Shown piece by piece: positions 35,143 through 44,738 of a stretch of 64,000 nucleotides of DNA; positions within the stretch are counted from its first letter, which is position 1, and the number at the start of each line of letters is the position of its first letter. Origin of the DNA: RDXT01 sp033762375 (lineage in GTDB: Bacteria; Bacteroidota; Bacteroidia; J057); assembly GCA_033762375.1 (NCBI GenBank), contig JANRLQ010000095.1:124001-188000 (forward strand), written 5' to 3'. Below the pieces are notes generated by a model. That model searched no databases, had not been told where the DNA came from, and saw only the letters and a list, made by a program, of their open reading frames with translations. The translations under genes and the position numbers were made by a program.

Positions 35143-36609
35143 ATGCGAAAAAAAACAGATGTACTGGTCGTAGGGAGTGGTATGGCGGGGCTTACAGCGG
35201 CTGTTTTGTGCGCAGAGGCAGGTCGGCAGGTGACTATTCTGGAGCAAAACTGGCTTCCTGGCGGCTGCTCCAGTTCGTATCCCCGCAAGCACTATGTATT
35301 TGAGAGCGGGGCTACGACCCTGGTGGGCCTGGATCCGGGCATGCCCCTGCACTGGGTGCTGGAGCGGACGGGGATTGAGGTGCCTGCTACCGTCCTGGAG
35401 GTGCCGATGCAGGTATACCTGCAAGACGGTACCCGGCTGACCCGGTGGCGGGATCTGGATGCGTGGATCGCTGAGGCAGAGCGGGCCTTCGGACCGGAGG
35501 GGCAGCGGGCTTTCTGGACCCAGTGTTTTGACATCAGCCGTTTTGTCTGGGATACTTCTATCCGGCAGCGGGCTTTCCCGCCGTCAGCGCTGTCTGATCT
35601 GATATTTGCGGCCGGACAGTTTAGGCCCCGGCAGGTGGCTTTTGCGGCGCTGGCCTACCAGTCCATGGCCCAGATGCTCCGGCAGTATGGACTGCATGAC
35701 AATGCACGGTTTGTGGCCTTTGTCAATGAGCAGCTCCTCATTACGGCCCAAAACTATGTGTCTGAGGTGAATGTACTGTTTGGAGCTACGGCCCTGTGTT
35801 ATACGCAGTTCACCAATTATTATATGCCCGGTGGGCTGATCAACCTCGTCAATCCGATGGTGGCCTACCTGCGTGCACAGGGGGGTGAGCTGCACCTGCG
35901 TACACGGGCCGAACATATCACCCGCACCACCAGTGGCTACGAGGTCACAACCCCGGAGGAAACCTGGGAGGCCCGGCAGGTGATCTGCGCCATCCCCGCC
36001 AATAATGCCGTCGAGCTGTTTGATGATCCACGCATCAAGGCTCGCTACCAGCATCGGCTCTTGGATTCGTCAGACCTGTACAGTGCTTTTCAGATGGGAG
36101 CCGTGGTCCGCAAGCGGCGTGAGATGGCCTGTATTCACCACCAGATACACCTGACGTCCCCCCTGCCGGGTACCGGATCACACAGTATATTTCTCAGCCT
36201 CAGCCACCCGGACGATACCCAGCGCTGCGGTCCCGATGAAATGATCGCCTCGGTCTCTACCCATATCCGGGATCCGAAGACTACCTTCATCACAGACAAA
36301 ACCGAGACCGAGGCGGCTATCTGGGCTGCGCTGGAAGCACATGATCTGCTGCACCGGGAGGACCTGATCTATCAGCACAGCTCTACTCCCCGCTCCTGGA
36401 AAAAATGGACCGGACGTGCCTGGGGATTTGTAGGCGGTTACCCGCAATATATGCGGATCAAACCCTGGCAGATGCTGGATCACCGGCTGGACCATCAGGG
36501 CGCATACCTGTGTGGTGACAGTACCTATCCGGGGCAGGGTATCCCGGGCGCCTGCCTGAGCGGGATTGTAGCATGGCAAAAAATGCAACTGGACAGCCAC
36601 AGCGGGTAA
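35143..36609 (+). CDS. CrtI/CrtO-like FAD-dependent oxidoreductase
   Basis: 488 residues. N-terminal Rossmann FAD motif VLVVGSGMAGLTAAVLCAEAG with the acidic ILEQN strand end and the GGCSSSYPRKHYVFESGAT segment typical of the carotenoid desaturase/isomerase group. C-terminal LCGDSTYPGQGIPGACLSG is the second FAD contact. This group contains phytoene desaturases, CrtO ketolases and CrtISO isomerases, so a carotenoid or other polyene substrate is likely, but no crtB, crtY or other carotenoid gene is in the window. It is divergent from the pterin genes and followed closely by the gluQ-like gene on the same strand. Confidence 0.82.
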   Translation: MRKKTDVLVVGSGMAGLTAAVLCAEAGRQVTILEQNWLPGGCSSSYPRKHYVFESGATTLVGLDPGMPLHWVLERTGIEVPATVLEVPMQVYLQDGTRLTRWRDLDAWIAEAERAFGPEGQRAFWTQCFDISRFVWDTSIRQRAFPPSALSDLIFAAGQFRPRQVAFAALAYQSMAQMLRQYGLHDNARFVAFVNEQLLITAQNYVSEVNVLFGATALCYTQFTNYYMPGGLINLVNPMVAYLRAQGGELHLRTRAEHITRTTSGYEVTTPEETWEARQVICAIPANNAVELFDDPRIKARYQHRLLDSSDLYSAFQMGAVVRKRREMACIHHQIHLTSPLPGTGSHSIFLSLSHPDDTQRCGPDEMIASVSTHIRDPKTTFITDKTETEAAIWAALEAHDLLHREDLIYQHSSTPRSWKKWTGRAWGFVGGYPQYMRIKPWQMLDHRLDHQGAYLCGDSTYPGQGIPGACLSGIVAWQKMQLDSHSG

Positions 36610-36671
36610 AAAGTGTGGTTTTTACGGAAAAAAATCTTGACAGTACGGGGGTGAACATAGTAGCTTTCGGG

Positions 36672-37607
36672 ATGGACTGTACGCGCACCCGGCTGGCACC
36701 TACGCCCAGCGGCTACTTGCATGTGGGCAATGCCCTGAATTTTATGCTTACCTGGCTTTTGGCCCGACACGCAGGCGGGCAGGTACGCCTGCGAATAGAC
36801 GATCTGGATGCTCCCAGGGTACACCCCGCATACCTGGAGGATATTTTTCGCACCCTGGAGTGGTTGGGGATCACCTACGACGAGGGGCCAGCCGGACCAG
36901 ACGATCATATACGCCAGTACAGCCAGCGGCATCGTCTGGAATTGTATGAAGACTTGCTCAACCGTCTGGTTGAGACCGGGCAGGTGTTTAGCTGCACGTG
37001 CTCACGGGCTGAGGTGCAGGCCCGCGCCAGCGATGGCCAGTATCCGGGCACCTGTCGCCACATGCGCCTGCCTGCGGCTGCGCGCCCCGGTGCGTGGCGG
37101 GTACTTACCCCTGAGTGGGCTGCGGTGACCTGGGAAGACCTGGCCCTGGGGCAGCAGGAGGTTTCTGTGTGGGCGCAGATGCGGGACGGTGTGATACGTC
37201 GCCGGGATACCCTGCCAGCATATCAGATAGCTTCATTGGCAGATGATATATTATATGGTATTGATCTGATCGTCAGAGGGGTAGACCTGTTGCCTTCAAC
37301 TGCTGTGCAGGCATGGCTGGCGCGTCTGAGTGGGGCCGTTGATTTTGGGGCGGTGCAGTTTTGGCATCACCCGCTGATCCACCAGGCGGATGGTACCAAA
37401 ATCAGCAAATCTCAGGGTGCTGCCTCATTGGCGCTGATCCGGGACCAGGGCAAAAGTCCCGCACCACTCATTCGGGCGGCTGCTCATATGTGGGGATTGC
37501 CCCCTGCTGATACGATGACCGAGTTGCTGGCAGTTTTTGACCCGGACCGGGTGCGGGCTGTACACAACTGGCTGCCGGAGACAGATCTCAAAACCCTGAT
37601 ACCCTGA
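36672..37607 (+). CDS. gluQ: Glutamyl-Q tRNA(Asp) synthetase-like protein
   Basis: About 311 residues, the length of GluQ-RS, which lacks the anticodon-binding domain of GltX and attaches glutamate to the queuosine base of tRNA(Asp). The class I motifs are present: APTPSGYLHVGNA (HIGH equivalent) and TKISKSQG (KMSKS). A CTC pair (near residue 100) with YPGTCR a little later supplies the zinc-binding group of the family. The open frame reaches back to 36573, overlapping the desaturase gene, but similarity begins at RLAPTPSG, so the Met at 36672 is chosen; a GTG at 36651 is an alternative. The 3' end overlaps the convergent HTH gene by 20 bases. Confidence 0.85.
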   Translation: MDCTRTRLAPTPSGYLHVGNALNFMLTWLLARHAGGQVRLRIDDLDAPRVHPAYLEDIFRTLEWLGITYDEGPAGPDDHIRQYSQRHRLELYEDLLNRLVETGQVFSCTCSRAEVQARASDGQYPGTCRHMRLPAAARPGAWRVLTPEWAAVTWEDLALGQQEVSVWAQMRDGVIRRRDTLPAYQIASLADDILYGIDLIVRGVDLLPSTAVQAWLARLSGAVDFGAVQFWHHPLIHQADGTKISKSQGAASLALIRDQGKSPAPLIRAAAHMWGLPPADTMTELLAVFDPDRVRAVHNWLPETDLKTLIP

Positions 37608-38595
37608 CCCGCGCCTCGTCTATCCGCTGCTGGATACGCCTGAAAAACTGAAACCTCAGCAACTCTGAAATAACACTGATCAGCTCAGACTTGGCCTTGA
37701 GGTTCTCAAGCCACCGGCGTGTATGCTGACAAAATCCCTCATGGGTGGCACCCATGTACTCGATGGAGTTGTTGATCACATACGTCATGTGTCCATGTGC
37801 CCACCGTGCGTATATGATATTGTCAGGTACGACCAACTCATTGATATACAGGTCAAAAGACCCTGGTGATGTGGGGCACAGGATGGTTTTTTTGCCTACC
37901 TGGGCCATGTCCCGCAGGTTGTTGAAGTAGAGCTCTGTCTGGTCAAAAAGAGCCTCGGCATCCTGTATCCGCTCAAACAGGCCCGCCTGGGCATAGTATG
38001 AAATCTGCTTAAGAATCGAAAAGGAGGTCTCGACATTCCAGATTTCGGTGGTGGGGAGTTGGCCGTACAAAGTCGAGATTTCACGGCAAAGCTCATCAAA
38101 GGACGCCTCATCAAAGATGGGAGCCTGGAGTGTGAATTTTTTATGGGCTACCGCAGGGTCATTCAGAATGGACTTTTGCCAAAAAAAAGTCTTGAACCGG
38201 ATCAGCTCAGGATAGGCAAACAGATGAAGGGCCGGAATATCCTTGGCAGAAAAAATAGCCTCCTCAATCCGCAGGGCGATCAGATGCCGGAGTTCATCCC
38301 TGAGCTGCGTCAGGTAGTCATACATCTGTGCATTGGGGCGGGTCAGGATCGAAGATCGGAAGGTGACAATACCAGCCTGTTCCTGGTGGATAAGCTGGTC
38401 AAGGGATATCTGATAATGTCGGGCCAGGGTCACCAGTTCCTCCACCCGAAAGGGCGTCTCGCCCCGCATACGACGATAGGTAGCAGCCAAACCCAATCCC
38501 AGTACTTCAGCCATACTATCGGCCAGTTTGGTATGATCTGCGATTCTTTGTTGAATTTTTTCAAGCAGCAGCTGCTGAATATCAGGATGCTCCAT
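37588..38595 (-). CDS. Helix-turn-helix protein of unknown role
   Basis: 335 residues. The first ~75 contain an XRE/BetR-like helix-turn-helix (LADSMAEVLGLGLAATYRRMRGETPF, then VEELVTLARHYQISLDQLI), a form common in Bacteroidota transcription factors. The remaining ~260 residues are mostly helical with many aromatic residues and resemble no domain that I can name; they may sense a ligand or mediate assembly. No membrane segment. Convergent with the gluQ-like gene, their ends overlapping by 20 bases. Upstream on the same strand are the nifU-like and mrp genes, but the 55-base gap and different direction of logic give no clear link. Confidence 0.7.
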   Translation of the reverse strand: MEHPDIQQLLLEKIQQRIADHTKLADSMAEVLGLGLAATYRRMRGETPFRVEELVTLARHYQISLDQLIHQEQAGIVTFRSSILTRPNAQMYDYLTQLRDELRHLIALRIEEAIFSAKDIPALHLFAYPELIRFKTFFWQKSILNDPAVAHKKFTLQAPIFDEASFDELCREISTLYGQLPTTEIWNVETSFSILKQISYYAQAGLFERIQDAEALFDQTELYFNNLRDMAQVGKKTILCPTSPGSFDLYINELVVPDNIIYARWAHGHMTYVINNSIEYMGATHEGFCQHTRRWLENLKAKSELISVISELLRFQFFRRIQQRIDEARVRVSGF

Positions 38596-38650
38596 GTACA
38601 GGCCTTAGCGTTGGAAAAAAGCAAAGGTTGTCATGGTAGTGCAGCGGCGG

Positions 38651-38905
38651 TCAGGCTATGGCTTCGCTTACTGCGACCACACGGGTGATCTCCGGGGCCA
38701 CCCGGAATACCACCTGCTCGATCCCCGCCTTGAGGGTCATCTGGCTCATGCTGCAGGACTCACAGTTGCCGAGCAGCACAACTTCCAGCACCCCGTCAGG
38801 ACGCAACTGGTGGATGCGCACGTCACCACCGTCTGACCTGAGATAGTCACGGATCGTATTCAGGGCCAGCTCTACCCGGTTAGTAATGTCTTGTTGTTCG
38901 TTCAT
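38651..38905 (-). CDS. NifU C-terminal-domain Fe-S scaffold protein
   Basis: 84 residues, a stand-alone NifU C-terminal domain. The family pattern is clear: IRDYLRSDGGDV, then GNCESCSMSQMTLKAGIE with the cluster-binding Cys48 and Cys51. These proteins (NfuA/Nfu type) hold a 4Fe-4S cluster at a dimer interface and hand it to target enzymes. It follows mrp on the same strand after 80 bases, and Mrp also carries Fe-S clusters, so the pair probably acts together in cluster delivery. Confidence 0.93.
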   Translation of the reverse strand: MNEQQDITNRVELALNTIRDYLRSDGGDVRIHQLRPDGVLEVVLLGNCESCSMSQMTLKAGIEQVVFRVAPEITRVVAVSEAIA

Positions 38906-38985
38906 AATACAATTAAAATGTATCAGTGGATACAGGGAGACTATCAGCTATTGATGCGTAACCAACAAACAAAAGTACATAAAAA

Positions 38986-40122
38986 TCAGCCCCGATTCAA
39001 CCCCGGTGTGAGGGAAGTTTGAACAGGGGTGCTTGCAGGTTGATGGGCATTTCGGATGGAGACCTGCTGGGCTACCCGCTGGGCCAGTGTCATAAAGACC
39101 GGCCCCAGGACCGGATCATCCTGTACGGACGACGGACTGCCCTGATCTGCATGCTGCATGATGCCCTCCCGCAGGGGAATCGAGCCAAGAAGCGGAATAT
39201 TCAGCGCCTGGGCCAGTCGTTCACCTCCGCCTTTGCCAAAGACAAAGTACTGTTTCTCAGGCATATCATCGGGCACAAACCAGGCCATGTTTTCGATAAC
39301 TCCCAGCAGCGGCACCCCTATCTGGGGATTCCGAAACATATCAGCTCCCTTATGTGCATCGGCTACCGCCAGTTTCTGAGGCGTCGTGACGACGATGGCT
39401 CCTGTCACAGGAAGGGCCTGTACGAGGGTCAGGTGGAGGTCACCGGTGCCGGGTGGCATGTCGAGGATGAGGTAGTCTATCTCACCCCAGTGGGTGTCAA
39501 ATATCAGTTGGCGCAGGGCTTTAGAGGCCATGGGACCCCGCCATACGATAGCCTGATCCGGCCGCACCAGTACCCCGATAGACATCAGCTTGACCCCGTG
39601 ACGCTCATAAGGAACCAGCATGTCGCGGCCTTCTACGGTCTCCATCTGCGGACGTTCGCCCTCAAACCCAAACAATATCGGCACGCTGGGCCCATAAATA
39701 TCGGCATCCACGAGTCCCACACGGGCACCCGTGCGGGCAAGGGCTACAGCCAGGTTAGCGGCGACCGTGGACTTGCCCACGCCCCCCTTGCCGGAGGATA
39801 TGGCGATGACATTGCGCACCTGGGGCAGGGCCTGGTTCTGCTGGTCGGCCTGTACCTGGGCACTCATCAGGATGTCCACCTCTGCCTCCTTGTCCACCAT
39901 CATTTTGATGGCATTCAGACAAGCCTGCCGGATGGCTTCTTTCATCGGACAGGCCGGGGTTGTCAGCATGACCGTAAAACTGATCTTTTTGCCCGCGATC
40001 CGGATGTCCCGGATCATGCCGAGGCTGACGAGGTCGCGCTTGAGATCGGGGTCGTCCACATAACTCAAGGCTGCCAGTATTTTTTTCTCGGTGATATCAC
40101 CGGAGGATGATTTGAACAGCAT
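38986..40122 (-). CDS. mrp: Mrp/ApbC-type Fe-S carrier P-loop ATPase
   Basis: 378 residues. An N-terminal MIP18/DUF59 domain (residues 10-85, with LTTPACPMKE) precedes the ATPase with SSGKGGVGKSTVAAN (deviant Walker A, 111-118), VDADIYGPSVP and DMPPGTGD. The family carries 4Fe-4S clusters to apo-enzymes. The usual CxxC near the C-terminus (after ENM.Y) is missing: the segment reads ENMAWFVPDDMPEKQYFVFG, so cluster binding must use other residues, perhaps the N-terminal Cys. I believe this variant is common in Bacteroidota. Followed by the NifU-like gene. Confidence 0.93.
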   Translation of the reverse strand: MLFKSSSGDITEKKILAALSYVDDPDLKRDLVSLGMIRDIRIAGKKISFTVMLTTPACPMKEAIRQACLNAIKMMVDKEAEVDILMSAQVQADQQNQALPQVRNVIAISSGKGGVGKSTVAANLAVALARTGARVGLVDADIYGPSVPILFGFEGERPQMETVEGRDMLVPYERHGVKLMSIGVLVRPDQAIVWRGPMASKALRQLIFDTHWGEIDYLILDMPPGTGDLHLTLVQALPVTGAIVVTTPQKLAVADAHKGADMFRNPQIGVPLLGVIENMAWFVPDDMPEKQYFVFGKGGGERLAQALNIPLLGSIPLREGIMQHADQGSPSSVQDDPVLGPVFMTLAQRVAQQVSIRNAHQPASTPVQTSLTPGLNRG

Positions 40123-40289
40123 AGTAGACCAAACGATTTAAGGAGTAAAAGTGTTACAGGTCCGGGCCCCGATTGTGGTTTTGTTCAACATATAGGAAAT
40201 GTCATGTCTTGTAATTTTTCAGGTATTATGCCGGGTGGAATGCTAAAAAAATCTCAGTAATCTTGCAGTAAGATTCTGCAAGATAACCA

Positions 40290-41243
40290 TTGATCAGGAG
40301 AATTATATCCTTTGCCCGTGTTAATTCCCTTCAGCTACAGGCATGGGGAATTTTGCTCCTGCTTACGCTGGTGTGGGGGAGCTCTTTTATCCTGATCAAA
40401 AAGTCGCTTTATGTATTTCTGCCCAGACATATTGTGTTGTTGCGGATTATCATCGCAGGGCTGGTGCTGAGCTGGTACGTTCCGCGTGCTTCCACCCAGG
40501 TGAAGGGCAAAGACTGGCTGTACCTGGGTGTATTTGCTTCGCTGACCCTGCTGCTTCCCTCTATCCTGATGGTCACCGCCCAGGTGTTTATAGACAGTTT
40601 TGTAAACGGCATTCTCAACTCCCTGACCCCCCTGATGACCCTGCTCGTGGGGGTGGTGCTCTACCGGCAGCCCATCCGCAATCCTCAGATTGCCGGGTTG
40701 CTGATCGGCCTGGTGGGGACGGCTTTTTTTATGGGAGCCCTGGCCGACCACAGGTTTGCGGGGGTCAACCTGTATGCCTCTATGACCGTGATGGCGACCT
40801 TGTTTCATGCATTGGGGCTTAATGTACTACAGCGGTACCTGAGCCACCTGCATCCCGGGGTCGTGGCTACACTGGCGCATATCCTGCTGCTGCCGGTAGC
40901 CGTGGTGTTGTTTGTTATAGGGGGTGGACTGATGCAGGACTTTCACGACGTGGAGGTATGGCGGGCCCTGATGTATCTGCTTGTGCTGGGCGTAGTCGGC
41001 AATGCACTGGGGCTGACGCTCTACGGCCAGCTGGTATTGTTCAAGGGGCCTGTTTTTGCCAGTACTGTCACCTACCTGATGCCCATCGTCATCCTGATGT
41101 GGGGACTGGCCGATGCAGAGACGGTTACGCTCCCCCAGGTCCTGGCCACGGTGGTGATTATGGTCGGGGTATGGCTCACAGGCAATGGTCGTACGAGCCA
41201 TAGGGGAAATTCTGCCAATAAACAGCCCGAGTCTGCCAACTGA
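40290..41243 (+). CDS. EamA-family (DMT superfamily) transporter
   Basis: 317 residues forming two EamA repeats of about five membrane helices each. The first opens with WGILLLLTLVWGSSFILIKKSL and the VL.RI..A.L.L motif, the second ends with a PIVILMWGLADAETVTLPQVL loop and a last helix before a hydrophilic tail. These inner-membrane carriers usually export metabolites or amino acids; the substrate cannot be predicted. An earlier TTG at 40290 is used as start by the open frame (MIRRIISFARVNSLQ); this N-terminus is plausible but a later start near residue 14 cannot be excluded. Confidence 0.87.
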   Translation: MIRRIISFARVNSLQLQAWGILLLLTLVWGSSFILIKKSLYVFLPRHIVLLRIIIAGLVLSWYVPRASTQVKGKDWLYLGVFASLTLLLPSILMVTAQVFIDSFVNGILNSLTPLMTLLVGVVLYRQPIRNPQIAGLLIGLVGTAFFMGALADHRFAGVNLYASMTVMATLFHALGLNVLQRYLSHLHPGVVATLAHILLLPVAVVLFVIGGGLMQDFHDVEVWRALMYLLVLGVVGNALGLTLYGQLVLFKGPVFASTVTYLMPIVILMWGLADAETVTLPQVLATVVIMVGVWLTGNGRTSHRGNSANKQPESAN

Positions 41244-41293
41244 CGTAACAGCGAGCCGGATGCAGCGTAGGAAGAGTCAATCTCTCTATCTGC

Positions 41294-43522
41294 ATGAAAT
41301 CTTGTTTTACCTTCATTTGTTTTGCCGGGCTGCTGCATATTGCCGGACTGGCTCAGCTTTTACACCCCGAGCCGTACACGAATCAAACCCGCCAAAAGGC
41401 CTACCTCCATGTGGCGCATACGGCGACCCCGGTCAAAGCAGATGGCGTCCTCGATGAGCCCGTCTGGGCAGCAGCCGAAAAAACCCGTGACTTTCTCAAT
41501 AAGTGGCCTGTGGACAGCGGGTATGCTGCATGGCAGACCCAGGTCCAGGTCAGCGCAGATGATGATTTTCTGTACCTGGCCATTATATGCCGTGACTCAG
41601 GGGACTACATCATCCAGTCCCTCAAGCGGGACCAGATGGAGGAGTTCTGGAACAGCGATGCCGTCTCGGTGGTCATAGACCCGGTCAATCGCCAGACCAA
41701 TGGGTTTTTCTTTGGGTTAAATGCCCTCGGGGCCCAGTCTGAGGGACTGATCGGCACCGGCGACGACAATTTTTCATTTGACTGGGACAACAAATGGTTT
41801 TCGGGTGTCCGCAACTATGACGATCACTGGGTGGCGGAGATGGCCATACCCTTTAATACCCTGCGGTTTGATGCAGGCAGTACCGAATGGGGGATCAATT
41901 TTATCCGGAACAACATCAAACAAAATCTGTACTCGGTCTGGTCCTGGGTCCCTGTCAACTTTGAGGGGGTAGACCTGGGATATACGGGCAGGTTGGTATG
42001 GGACCAGGCACCAGCCCCTCCCAAAGGTAATATCTCGCTGATACCCTATGTACGGGGCGGACTGGCCTACGACGCAGAAAACGGTAAGCCGCCTGCGTTT
42101 AGCCGGGGGGTAGGGTTGGATGCCAAGGTAGCCATTACCTCCTCGCTCAACCTCGATCTGACGGTGAATCCGGATTTTTCGCAGGTAGAAGTGGACCGGC
42201 AGGTGACCAATCTCCAGCGGTTTGATTTGTTTTTTCCGGAGCGGCGTACCTTTTTTCTGGAGAACAGCGACTTGTTTAATGCATTTGGGATCCCTCCCAC
42301 CCGGCCTTTTTTTTCGCGCCGTATCGGGCTCCAGGACGGGCAGGCAGTGCCGATCCTGCTGGGTGCCCGCCTGAGTGGCAACCTCACCGAGCCGATGCGG
42401 ATCGGTCTGATGAGCATCCAGACCGCCGCCTATAACCAGCGGCCTTCTCAAAACTACACCGTAGGTGCGGTCCAGTACCGGGTATTAAAACGATCCTCGG
42501 TCAGCGGGATCGTGCTGAACCGGCAAGGGTTTGACGGCATCCAGCCTGTAAAAGGTGACTTTGCCCGCAACGCCGGCCTGGAGTTTGGGTACAGCTCACT
42601 GGATGGCAAGTGGACAACCTGGAGCGCCGTCCATACCTCCCTGTCAGATGAACAACACAATGACCGCAATTTTCTCTGTTTTGGTGGGATGTACCAGGGG
42701 CGTGCTTTTTCACACGTGACCTCTTACAGCTATACCGGTACCCATTTTGATGCGGAGATGGGGTTCAATTCACGGCAGGAAAACTATGATTTTCTGCGGG
42801 ATACGGTTGTGAAGCTCGGGTATCAGATTATTTTTCAGGAGTTTGGGTACAATATTTATCCCAAAGTACAGCGAAAAATAGCCCGGCACGGTTTTTCCCT
42901 GACCAGTGTGCCCTTTCTCAACCCCGACAACTCACTCAACGAGTGGAGCATTGGGGGCAATTACGAGATCAACTTTAACAACCAGTCCAATATCGAGTTT
43001 TCGGGGGGGTATAACCACATAAACCTGCCATTTGCTACGGACCTGATAGGCAGCGGGAGCCCGCTCCTGCCTGATACCTACCGGTTTGCGAACGCAGCCA
43101 TTGGGTTTAACACGGATACCCGCAAACGGCTTCTCTGGGCCATAGAGGGATCGTATGGCGGATTTTATACGGGTACACTGCTGTCCCTGGAGTCCAGCCT
43201 GACCTACCGGGCCCAGCCCTGGGGTAATTTCAGTATTCAGTTTGCGCAGAACAACCTCGACCTGGGTCCCGCCTATGGCAAGGCCAATCTGCTGCTGATC
43301 AGCCCCCGGATTGATATAGTCTTCACCCGGTCCGTGTTTTGGACTACTTTTTTGCAGTACAATACCCAGCAGGCCAACTTTAACATCAACTCCCGGTTTC
43401 AGTGGCGGTTCAAGCCGATGTCAGACCTGTTTGTTGTATATACCGACAACTATGATACCGGGACTTTTGCGGGTAAAAACCGTGCCCTGGTCGTGAAGCT
43501 CAACTATTGGTTTACGATCTGA
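41294..43522 (+). CDS. CBM9-like/DUF5916 outer-membrane barrel protein
   Basis: 742 residues. Signal peptide (CFTFICFAGLLHIAGLAQ), then a carbohydrate-binding module 9-like domain (ADGVLDEPVWAAAEKTRDF, DDDFLYLAIICRD, SDAVSVVIDP, WVAEMAIPFNTLRF) over about residues 40-240, followed by DUF5916 (PDFSQVEVDRQVTNLQRFDLFFPERRTFFLEN) and a long run of alternating strands ending in LNYWFTI with a C-terminal aromatic pattern. This predicts an outer-membrane barrel with a periplasmic or surface sugar-binding domain. Family function is not established. Single gene, 50 bases after the EamA gene on the same strand. Confidence 0.85.
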   Translation: MKSCFTFICFAGLLHIAGLAQLLHPEPYTNQTRQKAYLHVAHTATPVKADGVLDEPVWAAAEKTRDFLNKWPVDSGYAAWQTQVQVSADDDFLYLAIICRDSGDYIIQSLKRDQMEEFWNSDAVSVVIDPVNRQTNGFFFGLNALGAQSEGLIGTGDDNFSFDWDNKWFSGVRNYDDHWVAEMAIPFNTLRFDAGSTEWGINFIRNNIKQNLYSVWSWVPVNFEGVDLGYTGRLVWDQAPAPPKGNISLIPYVRGGLAYDAENGKPPAFSRGVGLDAKVAITSSLNLDLTVNPDFSQVEVDRQVTNLQRFDLFFPERRTFFLENSDLFNAFGIPPTRPFFSRRIGLQDGQAVPILLGARLSGNLTEPMRIGLMSIQTAAYNQRPSQNYTVGAVQYRVLKRSSVSGIVLNRQGFDGIQPVKGDFARNAGLEFGYSSLDGKWTTWSAVHTSLSDEQHNDRNFLCFGGMYQGRAFSHVTSYSYTGTHFDAEMGFNSRQENYDFLRDTVVKLGYQIIFQEFGYNIYPKVQRKIARHGFSLTSVPFLNPDNSLNEWSIGGNYEINFNNQSNIEFSGGYNHINLPFATDLIGSGSPLLPDTYRFANAAIGFNTDTRKRLLWAIEGSYGGFYTGTLLSLESSLTYRAQPWGNFSIQFAQNNLDLGPAYGKANLLLISPRIDIVFTRSVFWTTFLQYNTQQANFNINSRFQWRFKPMSDLFVVYTDNYDTGTFAGKNRALVVKLNYWFTI

Positions 43523-43587
43523 GACACCTGATCCTGGTACCGGTTTCGAAATTTTTCGGTCACCGGCATAATCTGGATGGAATTGAT

Positions 43588-43595
43588 TATATTTG
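43588..43595 (+). promoter_or_regulatory. Possible -7 box for the DUF3829 gene
   Basis: TATATTTG matches TAnnTTTG exactly and is 40 bases ahead of the ATG at 43635. The expected TTG about 20 bases further upstream is not evident, so only moderate support. Confidence 0.4.
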
Positions 43596-43634
43596 AGGGG
43601 TATGTTGTCGGGGTAATAGTCCTACTTTTTTGAT

Positions 43635-44726
43635 ATGGCAAAGCAGCAAGACTCATTTCTGAAAAACCTGTTCTTGTTTGTGGTGGTGTTGGGCGCCGTG
43701 TATATGTTCTCTAAATCAGAGAAAGGCCGAACCTTTATCGAGGAGCGCTTCACGCATGACGAGCCTGCCGAGTCTGAAGTGGTGGAGGCGGAGCCATCAG
43801 TGCCGGTCATTGAGATTTCCCGGCACGACCTCGCCCGCAAACTCAGCCGGATCACGCAGTGCCTGAACCGGCAGTCAGACCGGGCTTTTTCCAGCTATGA
43901 GCGTTATCTGTCCTGGGCAGACTCCGCCAAAGGTCCGGATGGCTCAGGGACAGTATACGGGCTTTATACCATCTACGAGATCAGCTCCTGTCAGGAGGCC
44001 CTGAAGGAGTCCAGGGAGGAGTATCCCCCGCTTTCAACGGCATTTGAGGCTGCGGTAGACAGTTTTGAGACGGCCCTGATACGGCTGTATCCTACCCTGG
44101 AGCGTGCCAACCGCTACTACGACCATGAGGACTACCGCGACGATAATTTTGAGAAAGCCCGTCAGATGCACAAGCCCCTCATGGAGGCCTATGGTCGCTA
44201 TGCACGGGCTGACCGTGAGATACGTCGCCAACTGGAGCCGATGGTGGACTCTTTGCTCCTGCTGGACTTTCAGGAACTGGACAGCGCAGAGAACAAAGGG
44301 GCCTATCATGTGTATGCCAATGTTATTACGGCCGGACATATCCTCCGGCTCGTTTCGGTTCCGATGCTTAGCCGTACAGAAAGCCCCCGGCTGGACAGCA
44401 TGATCCAGCGGTTTCAGTCGGATGTGGAGCAGTGGGAGCAGGAGGCACAGGCTGGGGACGACCCGGATCGGTATTTCCAAAGCCTGGGCAACAATGCATT
44501 TGAGTTTCTGAAAGCAGCCAAGATGATGGCCCGTCGCCTGCGGGAGAGCAAGGGCGCCGGTATCAATAACCTGGATGTTCCGGCATACAGCTACTATGAC
44601 AGCAATGTGGAGGCCCTGACAGACCGGTACAATGATCTGGTATCGTACTTTAATGGGCTGGAGCTTCCAGGTGATCAGGCTGAGATACCCCAGGTAATGA
44701 TTTTTCATACCCTCAATCCCCGGTAA
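43635..44726 (+). CDS. DUF3829 (YiiG-like) membrane-anchored protein
   Basis: 363 residues. One N-terminal membrane segment (NLFLFVVVLGAVYMFS, residues 10-25) is followed by an acidic linker and a helical domain of about 300 residues. The pattern LNRQSDRAFSSYERYLSW ... YYDHEDYRDDNFEKARQMH fits DUF3829, the family of E. coli YiiG lipoprotein, whose function is not known. Here the protein would be tethered in the inner membrane with the domain in the periplasm (or on the cytosolic side). It starts a plus-strand run with the nucleotidyltransferase 12 bases downstream. Confidence 0.75.
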   Translation: MAKQQDSFLKNLFLFVVVLGAVYMFSKSEKGRTFIEERFTHDEPAESEVVEAEPSVPVIEISRHDLARKLSRITQCLNRQSDRAFSSYERYLSWADSAKGPDGSGTVYGLYTIYEISSCQEALKESREEYPPLSTAFEAAVDSFETALIRLYPTLERANRYYDHEDYRDDNFEKARQMHKPLMEAYGRYARADREIRRQLEPMVDSLLLLDFQELDSAENKGAYHVYANVITAGHILRLVSVPMLSRTESPRLDSMIQRFQSDVEQWEQEAQAGDDPDRYFQSLGNNAFEFLKAAKMMARRLRESKGAGINNLDVPAYSYYDSNVEALTDRYNDLVSYFNGLELPGDQAEIPQVMIFHTLNPR

Positions 44727-44738
44727 GTCAGCCCCTGC

